This document shows positions 16,387-23,424 of a stretch of DNA of 64,000 nucleotides, piece by piece; within the stretch, counting starts at the first letter, position 1, and every line of letters begins with the position of its first letter. This stretch comes from Candidatus Ozemibacter sibiricus. Lineage in GTDB: Bacteria; Muiribacteriota; Ozemobacteria; Ozemobacterales; Ozemobacteraceae. Location of the stretch: positions 19,165 to 83,164 of the forward strand of contig QOQW01000026.1 of assembly GCA_003327425.1 (NCBI GenBank), given 5' to 3'. Position numbers and translations under genes: made by a program. Under the pieces are notes generated by a model. It saw only the letters and a list, made by a program, of their open reading frames with translations, had not been told where the DNA came from and searched no databases.

Positions 16387-18248
16387 GCAGGATGGCCGCG
16401 CCGATGAGCGCCCTCCCCGCCTGGGGGTTCCCCGTTCGGCGGGGCGGCCGCGCGCTGGCTGGCCCGCGGCCCGCCGCCAGGTCGGCCGGCCGGTCGGTCG
16501 CCTGGTGGATGGCCTGGGTGGGGTGCCTGCTGCTGCTGGGCGGTTCTCTGGCCGCGGCGCCGCGGGTCGATTTCCAATGGATCGAGACCGATCTGACCCT
16601 GACCGGCAACGGGCACGGCATCGTCGTCACCAAGATCCGGGTGGCGGTGCAATCGGAAAGCATGGGCGGTCTCGACTACGAGGGCATCGCCGGCGAGCCG
16701 CGCTTCGAGGCCGACAAGTGCCTGGTGCTGCGCCAGAACCGGACCAGCCAGCCGGTCAAGGTGGTGCGCCAGGGCCGGACCTGGGCGGTCGATGTCATCG
16801 GCGAGCGCATTCCGGCCGGGGAATGGGCTACCTGGGTGCTGACCTATACGGTCAACCTGCTGGCTTCCGGCCATCTCGGCCTGACACGGCATGAGAAAGA
16901 CCAGTCGGAGCTGGTCTATCTGAACTGGGCCGATCCGGCCTGGGACGAACCGCTCGAGCATCGCACGATCTACCTGCATCTGCCCTACGAGGTGCCGGGT
17001 AGTGCGGTCGAGGTCGAGAAGTGGCGGCGGACGATCCTGACCGAACCGTTCATGAACGCCCAGTACAAGATCGATTATCGGGGGCAGCGCGGGGAAGATG
17101 GGAAGTTCTGGCTGACGCAGGTGCTGCACCGCGAGAAGGTCGGGACCAGAGAAGAGATGCGCGTGCAGCAATACTTTCCGCGGTCGGTCTTTTCCGGTTT
17201 CACCTTCAAGGCCGAGGTCAGGTCGCCGGGAGCGGTCGGCCTGGGGCGGCCGGGGCTGCCCAAAGAGCTCGACCAGGCGCGAAACCGCATGAACCGATCG
17301 AGCCTGAAGGGGATGGCCCCCATGCAGCAGAAGGTGTTGCTGGGGTTGGCGCTGGGGGGGCTGATGACGCTGACGCTGGTGCTGTTGCATCTCAAGCGCC
17401 ACCGCGCCGCCCAGGAGGTGAGCAAGCTGCCCGACCTGAGCTGGGAGGGCGAGAACTGGGAACCGCCGCGCATCCAGGTGGCGACCTTCCGCAAGAACGG
17501 CAAGGTGGCCGAGCTGACGGTCCTCGAGGCGATGATGCTGCTCGACTATCCGGTGACCCGATTGTTGGCCTGCATGCTGTCGAACCTCGAGCAGAACGGG
17601 GTGCTGACCATCACGTCGACGCAGCCGGTGCGGGTACGGTTTCTGGTCGACCATCCGACCAGCATCGATCCCTATGAGAGCCTGCTGATCCAGGCCGTGG
17701 GCTCGGAAGGGGAGATCCTGCCCGAGACGGCCAAGGGCATCTTCTACAAGCTCGTCGATTCCTTGCAGGCCAAGATGTGGGATGCCGATGTCGAAGCGAC
17801 CAAGGCCTACTATCGCGCCGAACTGGCCCGGGCCGCCCAGGAGGCCGATCCCGCCCAGCCGGTCGATGACTCGACGGTGCCGGTCTTTCGACGGAGGTAC
17901 TACCGGCGATCCTATGTCCGGTCCTGGTACTATCACCACCATTATGGGCGATCGCGCTTGTCGGAGGTGCCGCCAGGCGAGGGCCAGCCGGCGCCGCCGC
18001 CCGTTCCCGACCGGTTCGACAGCCGAGTGGCCGAGCTGGAGCCGGGGCTCGGGCAAGTGGGCAACGTCGCTCCGACCATGAGCCTGGGCGATCTGGTCAA
18101 ATCGGATGCCTGTCATGCCGCCTGCTACGTGCATACGGCCTGTCATGACGCCTGCCACAGCGCGTGTCACAGTGCCTGCCACAGCGCCTGCCACAGCGCC
18201 TGCCACAGTGCCTGTCACAGCGCCTGCGTTTCGGGCCGGGCCCGCTGA
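16383..18248 (+). CDS. DUF2207-like membrane protein with C-terminal Cys-His-Ser-Ala repeat tail
   Basis: 621 residues. Signal sequence at about 37-58 (SVAWWMAWVGCLLLLGGSLAAAP), then an extracytoplasmic beta domain (VDFQWIETDLTLTGNGHGIV...), one membrane helix near 318-336, and a cytoplasmic part. That part contains a winged-helix-like segment (ELTVLEAMMLLDYPVTRLLACMLSNLEQNGVLTI), as in DUF2207-type proteins. After a Tyr/Arg-rich stretch (RRRYYRRSYVRSWYY) and a Pro-rich linker the protein ends in ten cysteines spaced by three or more residues. Six of the units are perfect CHSA repeats (591-614), then C615. With one helix after the signal, the tail should be cytoplasmic. The tail could bind metal or be modified; see findings. 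The start at 16383 overlaps the previous stop and lacks a strong Shine-Dalgarno; 16392 is also possible. Confidence 0.75.
   Translation: MSRMAAPMSALPAWGFPVRRGGRALAGPRPAARSAGRSVAWWMAWVGCLLLLGGSLAAAPRVDFQWIETDLTLTGNGHGIVVTKIRVAVQSESMGGLDYEGIAGEPRFEADKCLVLRQNRTSQPVKVVRQGRTWAVDVIGERIPAGEWATWVLTYTVNLLASGHLGLTRHEKDQSELVYLNWADPAWDEPLEHRTIYLHLPYEVPGSAVEVEKWRRTILTEPFMNAQYKIDYRGQRGEDGKFWLTQVLHREKVGTREEMRVQQYFPRSVFSGFTFKAEVRSPGAVGLGRPGLPKELDQARNRMNRSSLKGMAPMQQKVLLGLALGGLMTLTLVLLHLKRHRAAQEVSKLPDLSWEGENWEPPRIQVATFRKNGKVAELTVLEAMMLLDYPVTRLLACMLSNLEQNGVLTITSTQPVRVRFLVDHPTSIDPYESLLIQAVGSEGEILPETAKGIFYKLVDSLQAKMWDADVEATKAYYRAELARAAQEADPAQPVDDSTVPVFRRRYYRRSYVRSWYYHHHYGRSRLSEVPPGEGQPAPPPVPDRFDSRVAELEPGLGQVGNVAPTMSLGDLVKSDACHAACYVHTACHDACHSACHSACHSACHSACHSACHSACVSGRAR
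18153..18224 (+). repeat. six 12-bp tandem repeats encoding CHSA
   Basis: Units of TGC-CAC-AGC-GCC with synonymous changes (TGT for TGC, AGT for AGC, GCG for GCC once). The synonymous differences show the array is under protein-level selection or is not very recent. Degenerate units CHAA, CYVHTA and CHDA precede it from 18111. Confidence 0.9.
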
Positions 18249-18265
18249 GGGCGCCGTCTACGTCC

Positions 18266-18388
18266 ATGAGCGAAACCACTGATGGCAAGGTTCGGCCTTT
18301 CGAACCAGGCGAAGACAAGCGCATCGCGGTCGAGATCATGGACGACCGCGGCATCGAGAGCATGACGTTGATCGAGGTGGACGCATGA
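18266..18388 (+). pseudogene. 40-residue remnant resembling the C-terminus of an adenine-specific DNA methyltransferase
   Basis: The frame from ATG 18266 reads MSETTDGKVRPFEPGEDKRI then AVEIMDDRGIESMTLIEVDA. The string RPFEPGEDKRIAVEIMDDRGIES resembles, from memory, the last residues of type III Mod-like DNA methyltransferases (a final strand with IAVKVxDxxGxExxKV). The catalytic domains are absent, so if the likeness is right this is the tail end of a lost gene. No Shine-Dalgarno is seen. The stop overlaps the start of the MNT gene (ATGA), so it could also be a genuine small protein coupled to the antitoxin gene. Confidence 0.35.
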
Positions 18389-18690
18389 ATCCCAACCTGA
18401 CGATTCCGCGCGAGCAAATGGCGGCTTTTTGTCGAAAGCACGGTATTCGACGATTGGCCATTTACGGATCGGCTCTAAGGGAGGATTTTGGTCCCGATAG
18501 CGACGTGGACGTGCTGGTCGAGTTCGAGCCGGCCCGTATTCCGACGCTCTTTGACCTGGCCGGAATGGAGCAGGAATTCTCAACCCTGCTGGGCGGGAGA
18601 AAGGCGGATCTCCGCACCCCCGGCGATCTGAGCCGGTATTTCCGCCAGGAGGTGATGGAGGAGGCGGAGGTGCAGTATGAGGCCGGATGA
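18385..18690 (+). CDS. MNT-family minimal nucleotidyltransferase antitoxin
   Basis: 101 residues. The polymerase-beta-type motif reads [23 protein letters not shown], with the GS and the D-x-D metal site intact. It belongs to the MntA-like class (type VII toxin-antitoxin), in which the nucleotidyltransferase inactivates its HEPN partner by AMP addition to a tyrosine. The HEPN gene follows with a 14-base overlap, the standard arrangement. It is closely similar along its length to the product of the gene at 63364 (shared [10 protein letters not shown] and EAEVQY end). Local GC is lower than in flanking genes, which fits acquisition. Confidence 0.9.
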   Translation: MNPNLTIPREQMAAFCRKHGIRRLAIYGSALREDFGPDSDVDVLVEFEPARIPTLFDLAGMEQEFSTLLGGRKADLRTPGDLSRYFRQEVMEEAEVQYEAG

Positions 18691-19018
18691 CCGTATTCGC
18701 CTCCACCACATGCTCGAGGCGGCCGAGCAGGCCAGGGCGTTCATCCTGAACAAACGCCGAGACGATCTGGAGAATGACCTGCAATTGGTTTGGGCGCTTG
18801 TCAAAGCGATGGAGATTATCGGCGAGGCGGCCTGTCAAGTCGGCTCAGAAACCAGGGCGCAGTTCCCACAGATCCCGTGGGAGAAAATCACGGGGATGCG
18901 ACACCGGCTTGTCCATGCCTATTTCGACATAGACCGCGATATCCTGTGGAAGACCGTTCAAGATGGGCTCCCGCCCTTGATCACCGTTCTCAAGGGCGCT
19001 CGAGGAGAGACTGCTTGA
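18677..19018 (+). CDS. HEPN-domain (DUF86/HepT-like) toxin
   Basis: 113 residues, the usual length for HepT-like proteins. The HEPN RNase motif R-x4-H-x-Y is intact in GMRHRLVHAYFDIDRDILW. The helical N-terminus reads DDRIRLHHMLEAAEQARAFI, and WALVKAMEIIGEAA lies in the middle. HEPN toxins of this family cleave RNA (reported targets include mRNA and tRNA) and are silenced by AMPylation at the motif tyrosine by the paired MNT protein. Start 18677 lies inside the MNT gene, with GGAGG just upstream. Confidence 0.9.
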   Translation: MRPDDRIRLHHMLEAAEQARAFILNKRRDDLENDLQLVWALVKAMEIIGEAACQVGSETRAQFPQIPWEKITGMRHRLVHAYFDIDRDILWKTVQDGLPPLITVLKGARGETA

Positions 19019-19332
19019 TGCTGCGCAGCACCATGGTCCGCCTCATCAACCTGCACCAGCGTGACCTGAAAGACAGCGCCGAACAAGCCACCATCTGGAT
19101 CGGCGGCCTCGACCGCCTGACTCGCGTCCGAGGCCTGTGAAAATGGTACGATGCCCGAGGCTTGGCCGGACCTGGTACGGAACGCCTGGTATCTCTTTGG
19201 CTGAGATTGACGGGAGACGCTGATGGCCTGGCGTGTGAGGCAATGCGAGGAAGTGAGGATGGGAGGCGAGCAAGAGCAGGCAGCGGACGGCGCGGTGCGC
19301 CGCCGCTGTTGCTGAGCGTCGGAGCGAAAGGA
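19019..19332. other. gap between HEPN toxin and radical SAM gene
   Basis: About 314 bases. An ATG at 19018 overlapping the HEPN stop opens a 40-codon frame (MLRSTMVRLINLHQRDLKDS...) to 19140. It lacks a Shine-Dalgarno and a recognisable family, and may be a remnant. No convincing promoter for the downstream radical SAM gene was found. Confidence 0.3.
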
Positions 19333-20826
19333 ATGGCGACGAAGGAGAGCGCGGTGCCGCCGGCCCAGCAGTTTCCCTTGCACTGGGTCGATGGGTTGAT
19401 CCGGGAGATCAGGCCGCACGTCTTTGTGCGCGAGATCGATCAGTTGCTGATTCTGCTGCCCAATCAGTCCTACCGCCTGAATCGCACGGGGTTCCGTTTG
19501 ATGCAGGCCCTGCTCGACGGGCAGACCCTCGACCAGGTGCTGGGCGGGCGGGAGCCGCCGCCGGCGGTTCGGCGCGACCTGTTCGCGTTCTTCACCGGCA
19601 TCGCGGCCATGGTCAAAGGCTGTCTGGGGGAAGGCCGCGATCGGCCCGAGGTCGAGGCCATCCCCTACCGACGGCCCTGGCTGGCGTTGCCCATCCTGTC
19701 GGAGGTGGCGCTGACCTATCGATGCAATCTGGCCTGCCGCTTCTGCTATGCCGGCCCGCATCGCGACCGGGCCTGCGCGGCGGCCGGGCGCGGTTGCCCG
19801 CCGCCGGCGACGGGGCAGGGCCCAGGTGTGGCGAGTGGGGAGGGGGCCTCGGGCGGGAACGGAAACGGGGCCGCCGCCGCCGCGGCCTCTGGTGGCCTCG
19901 CTGTGGCCGGGGCGCCGTCGCGCGAGATGTCGACCGCCGAGGTCGAGCGGGTGCTGCGCATCATCCGGCAGGAGGCGCAGGTGCCGTCGGTCTCGTTCAC
20001 CGGCGGGGAACCCACCCTGCGCGACGATCTGCCGCATCTGGTGCGGGTGGCGGCCGACCTGGGCCTGCGGGTCAATCTGATCAGCAACGGGGTGGCGCTG
20101 ACCACCGAGCGGGTGGCCCGTCTGGCCGCCGCCGGCCTCGATTCGGCCCAGATCAGTCTCGAGGGTCCCGATGCCGAAACGCATGAGCGCCTGACCGGGG
20201 TGCCGGGGTCGTTCGCGGCGACGACGGCGGCGGTGCAGGCCTTGGTCGCGGCCGGGGTGCCGGTCCATACCAACACCACGCTGACCGGGCTCAACGTCGA
20301 GGCGGCGGTGCGGATGCCCGCCCTGGTCAAACGCCTGGGGCTCGATCGATTCTCGATGAACATGGTGATCCCGGCGGCCTGGATGCGGGAGGCCGAGCCC
20401 GCGCTGCTGCTGACCTATCGGGAGATCGGAGCGCGGGTGCTGGCGGTGCGCGACGCCGCGCGGGCGGCCGGGGTGCGGTTCATGTGGTACTCGCCGACGC
20501 CGTATTGCCTGTTCAACCCGATCGCGCACAACCTGGGAAACAAGGGGTGCGCGGCGTGCGATGGCTTGTTGAGCGTCGATCCGGCCGGGCGGGTGATTCC
20601 CTGTTCGAGCTACTTCGAGCCCCAGGGCTCCTTGCTCGAGATGCCGTTCCAGGCCATCTGGCAGGCGCCGTCGGCGGTGCGGTTGCGCGAGAAGCGGGCG
20701 GCGCCGGCGCGCTGTCGCGAGGGCTGTCCGACGTTCGACCTGTGCGAGGGGGCCTGCCCGCTCTACTGGCAAGCCATGGGAGAAGATGAATTGAGGAAGA
20801 AGGAGGGAGACGGATGCCTACGATGA
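19333..20826 (+). CDS. RRE (PqqD-like)-radical SAM-SPASM protein
   Basis: 497 residues from the ATG at 19333, which has GGAG 8 bases upstream; the open frame reaches back to 19162 but without family similarity. The N-terminal 80-100 residues (VFVREIDQLLILLPNQSYRLNRTGFRLMQALLDGQ) resemble a PqqD/RRE leader-peptide-binding domain. The radical SAM cluster motif C-x3-C-x2-C is at C131, C135 and C138 (YRCNLACRFCYAGP). A Gly/Ala-rich insert of about 45 residues follows, then SVSFTGGEPTLRDD and SISLEG-like strands. The C-terminal SPASM region has CAACDGLLSVDPAGRVIPCSSY and CREGCPTFDLCEGACPLYW. Such enzymes modify ribosomally made peptides or proteins. No canonical precursor peptide gene is adjacent. 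The stop overlaps the next gene by 13 bases. Confidence 0.88.
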   Translation: MATKESAVPPAQQFPLHWVDGLIREIRPHVFVREIDQLLILLPNQSYRLNRTGFRLMQALLDGQTLDQVLGGREPPPAVRRDLFAFFTGIAAMVKGCLGEGRDRPEVEAIPYRRPWLALPILSEVALTYRCNLACRFCYAGPHRDRACAAAGRGCPPPATGQGPGVASGEGASGGNGNGAAAAAASGGLAVAGAPSREMSTAEVERVLRIIRQEAQVPSVSFTGGEPTLRDDLPHLVRVAADLGLRVNLISNGVALTTERVARLAAAGLDSAQISLEGPDAETHERLTGVPGSFAATTAAVQALVAAGVPVHTNTTLTGLNVEAAVRMPALVKRLGLDRFSMNMVIPAAWMREAEPALLLTYREIGARVLAVRDAARAAGVRFMWYSPTPYCLFNPIAHNLGNKGCAACDGLLSVDPAGRVIPCSSYFEPQGSLLEMPFQAIWQAPSAVRLREKRAAPARCREGCPTFDLCEGACPLYWQAMGEDELRKKEGDGCLR

Positions 20827-21893
20827 AAGCGGCGGCCCTGCCGGCTCCGGTCGAAACCGACATCCTGCGCGAGGTGGTGCTGCCCGCCCTGGTGGTCACC
20901 CTCGGGGTCTTCGTGCAGATCCTGTGGTCGGCCTGGGTGGGATTGTTCATCCTGGCGGGCGGGTTCCTGTTCGGCTATTCCCAGGGCTGGGCCAAGGATC
21001 CACGGTTGAACTTCTCGCCTTCCTTCACGTCGAACCCTGGCAAGCGCTGGGTGCAGGTCACCTCGACCGAGATCGCTCGTCTCAAGAAGAAGATGGAGGT
21101 CGTCGATCGGCTGTCGCCGGGGTGCCTGGGCAGTCTGGCCAACGGCTGCGCCAGCCTGCTCGTCTTCTTCGTGACGATGATCGTGGTCGGCCTGCTGAGC
21201 GAGGGGGTACCCGGCTATTTTCAAGAAGACATGCTCGGCGTGGCGACGCTCGACCTCGTCTTCCTGGGGATCTGGTACTTCTGGATCTGCATCCCCTCTA
21301 CCTGGAAGCCCGACCTGATCGAATTCAAGCTGCCGGTGTTCGAGAAGGTGCTGACGCTCCTGCCCGAGGTGGGAATGGGGAAATGGAGCCGGGAATACCA
21401 GTTCGAACTGACCAAGACCGCCAAGGGCGAGGTGCCGACCGACATCAAGCTATTGCTGAAACCGCCGGAGGCGCCCAAGGAATTCCTCGGCGTGCAGGGG
21501 CAGGTGGCCATCAACCGGGGCGGTCCCTATGTCTATTTCGTGGTCATCACCCGGCCGACCTTGCCGATCGTCAAGGTGAGCAGCGACGGTCGAGACGTCT
21601 TGGAAGCCAAGAGCGAGAAGGACGTCAACATCCTGGTCATCCGGCAATATGCCGACAAGCACGGGGGCTATCAGACCCGCCAGGCCGATCACCAGCGCCT
21701 GCTCGAGCTGGTCGCCCAGGTGACGGCGCGGACGCTGGCCGCGGCCCCGCCGCCGCGCTCCGAGCCGGACCAGACGGCCGGGTCGGAGGTGGCTGGCCTG
21801 TTCAGCAAAGCCGCCCCGGCCCGTCCCGGCGAACGGGCGGATGGGAAGATCGGGCCCCGGCCCATCCCGCCGCTGCCGCCCGGCAAGAAGTAA
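20814..21893 (+). CDS. Membrane protein of unknown function coupled to the radical SAM gene
   Basis: 359 residues. Hydrophobic helices lie at about 22-55 (one long or two short), 118-140 and 150-168. A soluble C-terminal domain follows (about 170-310), with beta strands such as KWSREYQFELTKTAKGE, EFLGVQGQVAINRGG and PYVYFVVITRPTLPIVKV, and an Ala/Pro-rich tail. No family is recognised. A GGAGGGAGACGG Shine-Dalgarno precedes ATG 20814, inside the end of the radical SAM gene, so the two are translationally coupled. It may be a substrate, an anchor or a transporter partner; the sequence does not decide. Confidence 0.7.
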   Translation: MPTMKAAALPAPVETDILREVVLPALVVTLGVFVQILWSAWVGLFILAGGFLFGYSQGWAKDPRLNFSPSFTSNPGKRWVQVTSTEIARLKKKMEVVDRLSPGCLGSLANGCASLLVFFVTMIVVGLLSEGVPGYFQEDMLGVATLDLVFLGIWYFWICIPSTWKPDLIEFKLPVFEKVLTLLPEVGMGKWSREYQFELTKTAKGEVPTDIKLLLKPPEAPKEFLGVQGQVAINRGGPYVYFVVITRPTLPIVKVSSDGRDVLEAKSEKDVNILVIRQYADKHGGYQTRQADHQRLLELVAQVTARTLAAAPPPRSEPDQTAGSEVAGLFSKAAPARPGERADGKIGPRPIPPLPPGKK

Positions 21894-22175
21894 GCGCGAT
21901 CGTTCGTCGATTTCCTGCGCGGATCAGGTGGCGCGGTGGCCGCGGGCCGGGGGATGCATGCTGACTGGCGATCTTCCTGCGCCTCGCCCCCTGGCATTGG
22001 CACGCCTGGTCGCCCAAGGGCGGGGCTTAGGTCGAAGCCGCCCTCGAACGTTGTTGTGGCAGACGACGGTCGGCAACTTCCTGGGGCTCCTGGATGGATA
22101 CTTGGCTCGAGAAAGCCGTTGGGCGTATACTTGGGCATCACCGGATACGGTCGGTCCGGCTCCAGGAGGAACTTG
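21894..22175. other. intergenic region before esterase gene
   Basis: 282 bases. It contains the esterase promoter near its right end. Open frames present here have no domain similarity and no ribosome-binding site. Confidence 0.5.
22102..22131 (+). promoter_or_regulatory. sigma70-like promoter of the esterase/FecR/cyclase run
   Basis: TTGGCT (22102-22107) and TATACT (22126-22131) are spaced by 18 bases. Transcription would begin near 22138, about 38 bases before the start codon with its AGGAGG box. Downstream genes follow with gaps of 4 and 19 bases, so this promoter may serve 22176-28579. Confidence 0.6.
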
Positions 22176-23420
22176 ATGATGTGGCGAACGGGCCCGAGCC
22201 GTGGTCGGCTCGGAATGAAGCTGGCCCTGGTCCTGGCCTCGGTCTTGGTTCTGGCGCCAGTTGGACTGGCGGGGGCGGCCCAGGTCGCGTGCCGTTTCGA
22301 GGTGGAAGTGCCGGCCGGCACGCCCGCTGGCGACACCGTGTATCTGATCGGCAATCATCCGGCGATCGGAGCCTGGAAGGGCTCCGGGGTGGCGCTGCAG
22401 CCTGCCGGGCCCGGAAAATTCCGTTACCAGGGGAAATTCCCGGCCGGGACCCGCCTCGAATTCAAGTTTACGCGCGGCGATTTCGGTCGCGTCGAAAAAT
22501 CGGCCGCCGGCCATGAGCTGCCCAATCGCACCCTCGAGGTGACCGGGCCCGGGCCGGTGGTGGCGACCTTCCGAGTGGCGGCCTGGGCGGATCTGATCGA
22601 ACCCCCGGCGCCGACCATCACGGGGAAATATCAGATCTGGCGGAATTTCCCGTCCAGGTTCCTCGGCCATCGCCGAACCATCACGATCCTGCTGCCACGC
22701 TCGTATGACGATCCGGCGGCGCGGGAGCGGCGGTATCCCGTGCTCTACATGCACGACGGCAACAACCTGTTCGACCCCGCCCAGTCGTTCGGGGGCGTCG
22801 ACTGGGGCGTCGACGAGACGGTCGACGAGCTGACCCGCACCGGCGAGCTGCCCGAGCTGATCGTGGTCGGCGTGGCCAACACCGCCGCCCGCCTGGAGGA
22901 ATACACGCCGTTCCCCGACCCGCGACATGGCGGCGGGAAGGGCGATCTGTACGGCCGGTTCCTCATCGAAGAGCTGAAACCGGCGGTCGATGCGCGGCTG
23001 CGCACCCGGCCCGAGGCCGCCGCCACAGCGCTCGGCGGGTCGTCGCTGGGCGGGCTGATCTCCCTCTACCTCGGGTTGAAGCATCCCGAGGTGTTCGGCG
23101 GCGGCTTGATCGTGATGTCGCCGTCGTTCTGGTGGGCGGGCGGCCGCATCATCCCCTGGGCCGTGGAGCAGCGGGGGGCGGGCGGCCGCGCCCCGCTGTG
23201 GGTCGACATCGGCCTGGCCGAGGGGGAAGAGGCGTTGTCCTTCTGCCGCAAGTTCGATCGCGCCTGGTGTCCGGGCGGCATCGCGCCCGCCCGCTACTGC
23301 TATCGCGAAGTGCCGCAGGCCGGCCACCACGAGGCGGCCTGGCGGGCCCGGTTCGCCCAGCCGCTCTTGCATCTGTTCGGCACGCGGGCCGGCCGGGCAT
23401 CCCACCCTTCCCGGAGGTGA
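22176..23420 (+). CDS. Secreted CBM20-like plus Fes/EstD-type alpha/beta-hydrolase esterase
   Basis: 414 residues. A perfect AGGAGG (22164-22169) selects ATG 22176. Signal peptide at about 14-34 (ending LAGAAQ). An N-terminal starch-binding-like (CBM20) beta domain (VYLIGNHPAIGAWKGSGVAL, KFPAGTRLEFKFTRG) spans about 36-130. The esterase domain (about 150-400) has VLYMHDGNNLFDPAQSFGGVDWGVDE, the nucleophile elbow ALGGSSLGGL (S290 in G-S-S-L-G), and a C-terminal QAGHHEAAW that supplies the catalytic histidine. Related enzymes hydrolyse siderophore esters, acetyl/feruloyl esters or similar; the substrate here is unknown. It is 4 bases from the FecR gene. Confidence 0.85.
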   Translation: MMWRTGPSRGRLGMKLALVLASVLVLAPVGLAGAAQVACRFEVEVPAGTPAGDTVYLIGNHPAIGAWKGSGVALQPAGPGKFRYQGKFPAGTRLEFKFTRGDFGRVEKSAAGHELPNRTLEVTGPGPVVATFRVAAWADLIEPPAPTITGKYQIWRNFPSRFLGHRRTITILLPRSYDDPAARERRYPVLYMHDGNNLFDPAQSFGGVDWGVDETVDELTRTGELPELIVVGVANTAARLEEYTPFPDPRHGGGKGDLYGRFLIEELKPAVDARLRTRPEAAATALGGSSLGGLISLYLGLKHPEVFGGGLIVMSPSFWWAGGRIIPWAVEQRGAGGRAPLWVDIGLAEGEEALSFCRKFDRAWCPGGIAPARYCYREVPQAGHHEAAWRARFAQPLLHLFGTRAGRASHPSRR

Positions 23421-23424
23421 ACCC

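Noticed and set aside
18153..18224. Possible multihaem c-type cytochrome tail
   Set aside because: The spacing is Cys-x3-Cys-His, not CxxCH, and the tail is predicted to lie in the cytoplasm where c-type haem is not attached.
19018..19140. 40-codon frame after the HEPN gene as a RiPP precursor for the radical SAM enzyme
   Set aside because: No ribosome-binding site, no leader/core layout, no Cys/Ser/Gly-rich core; it reads like a random continuation.
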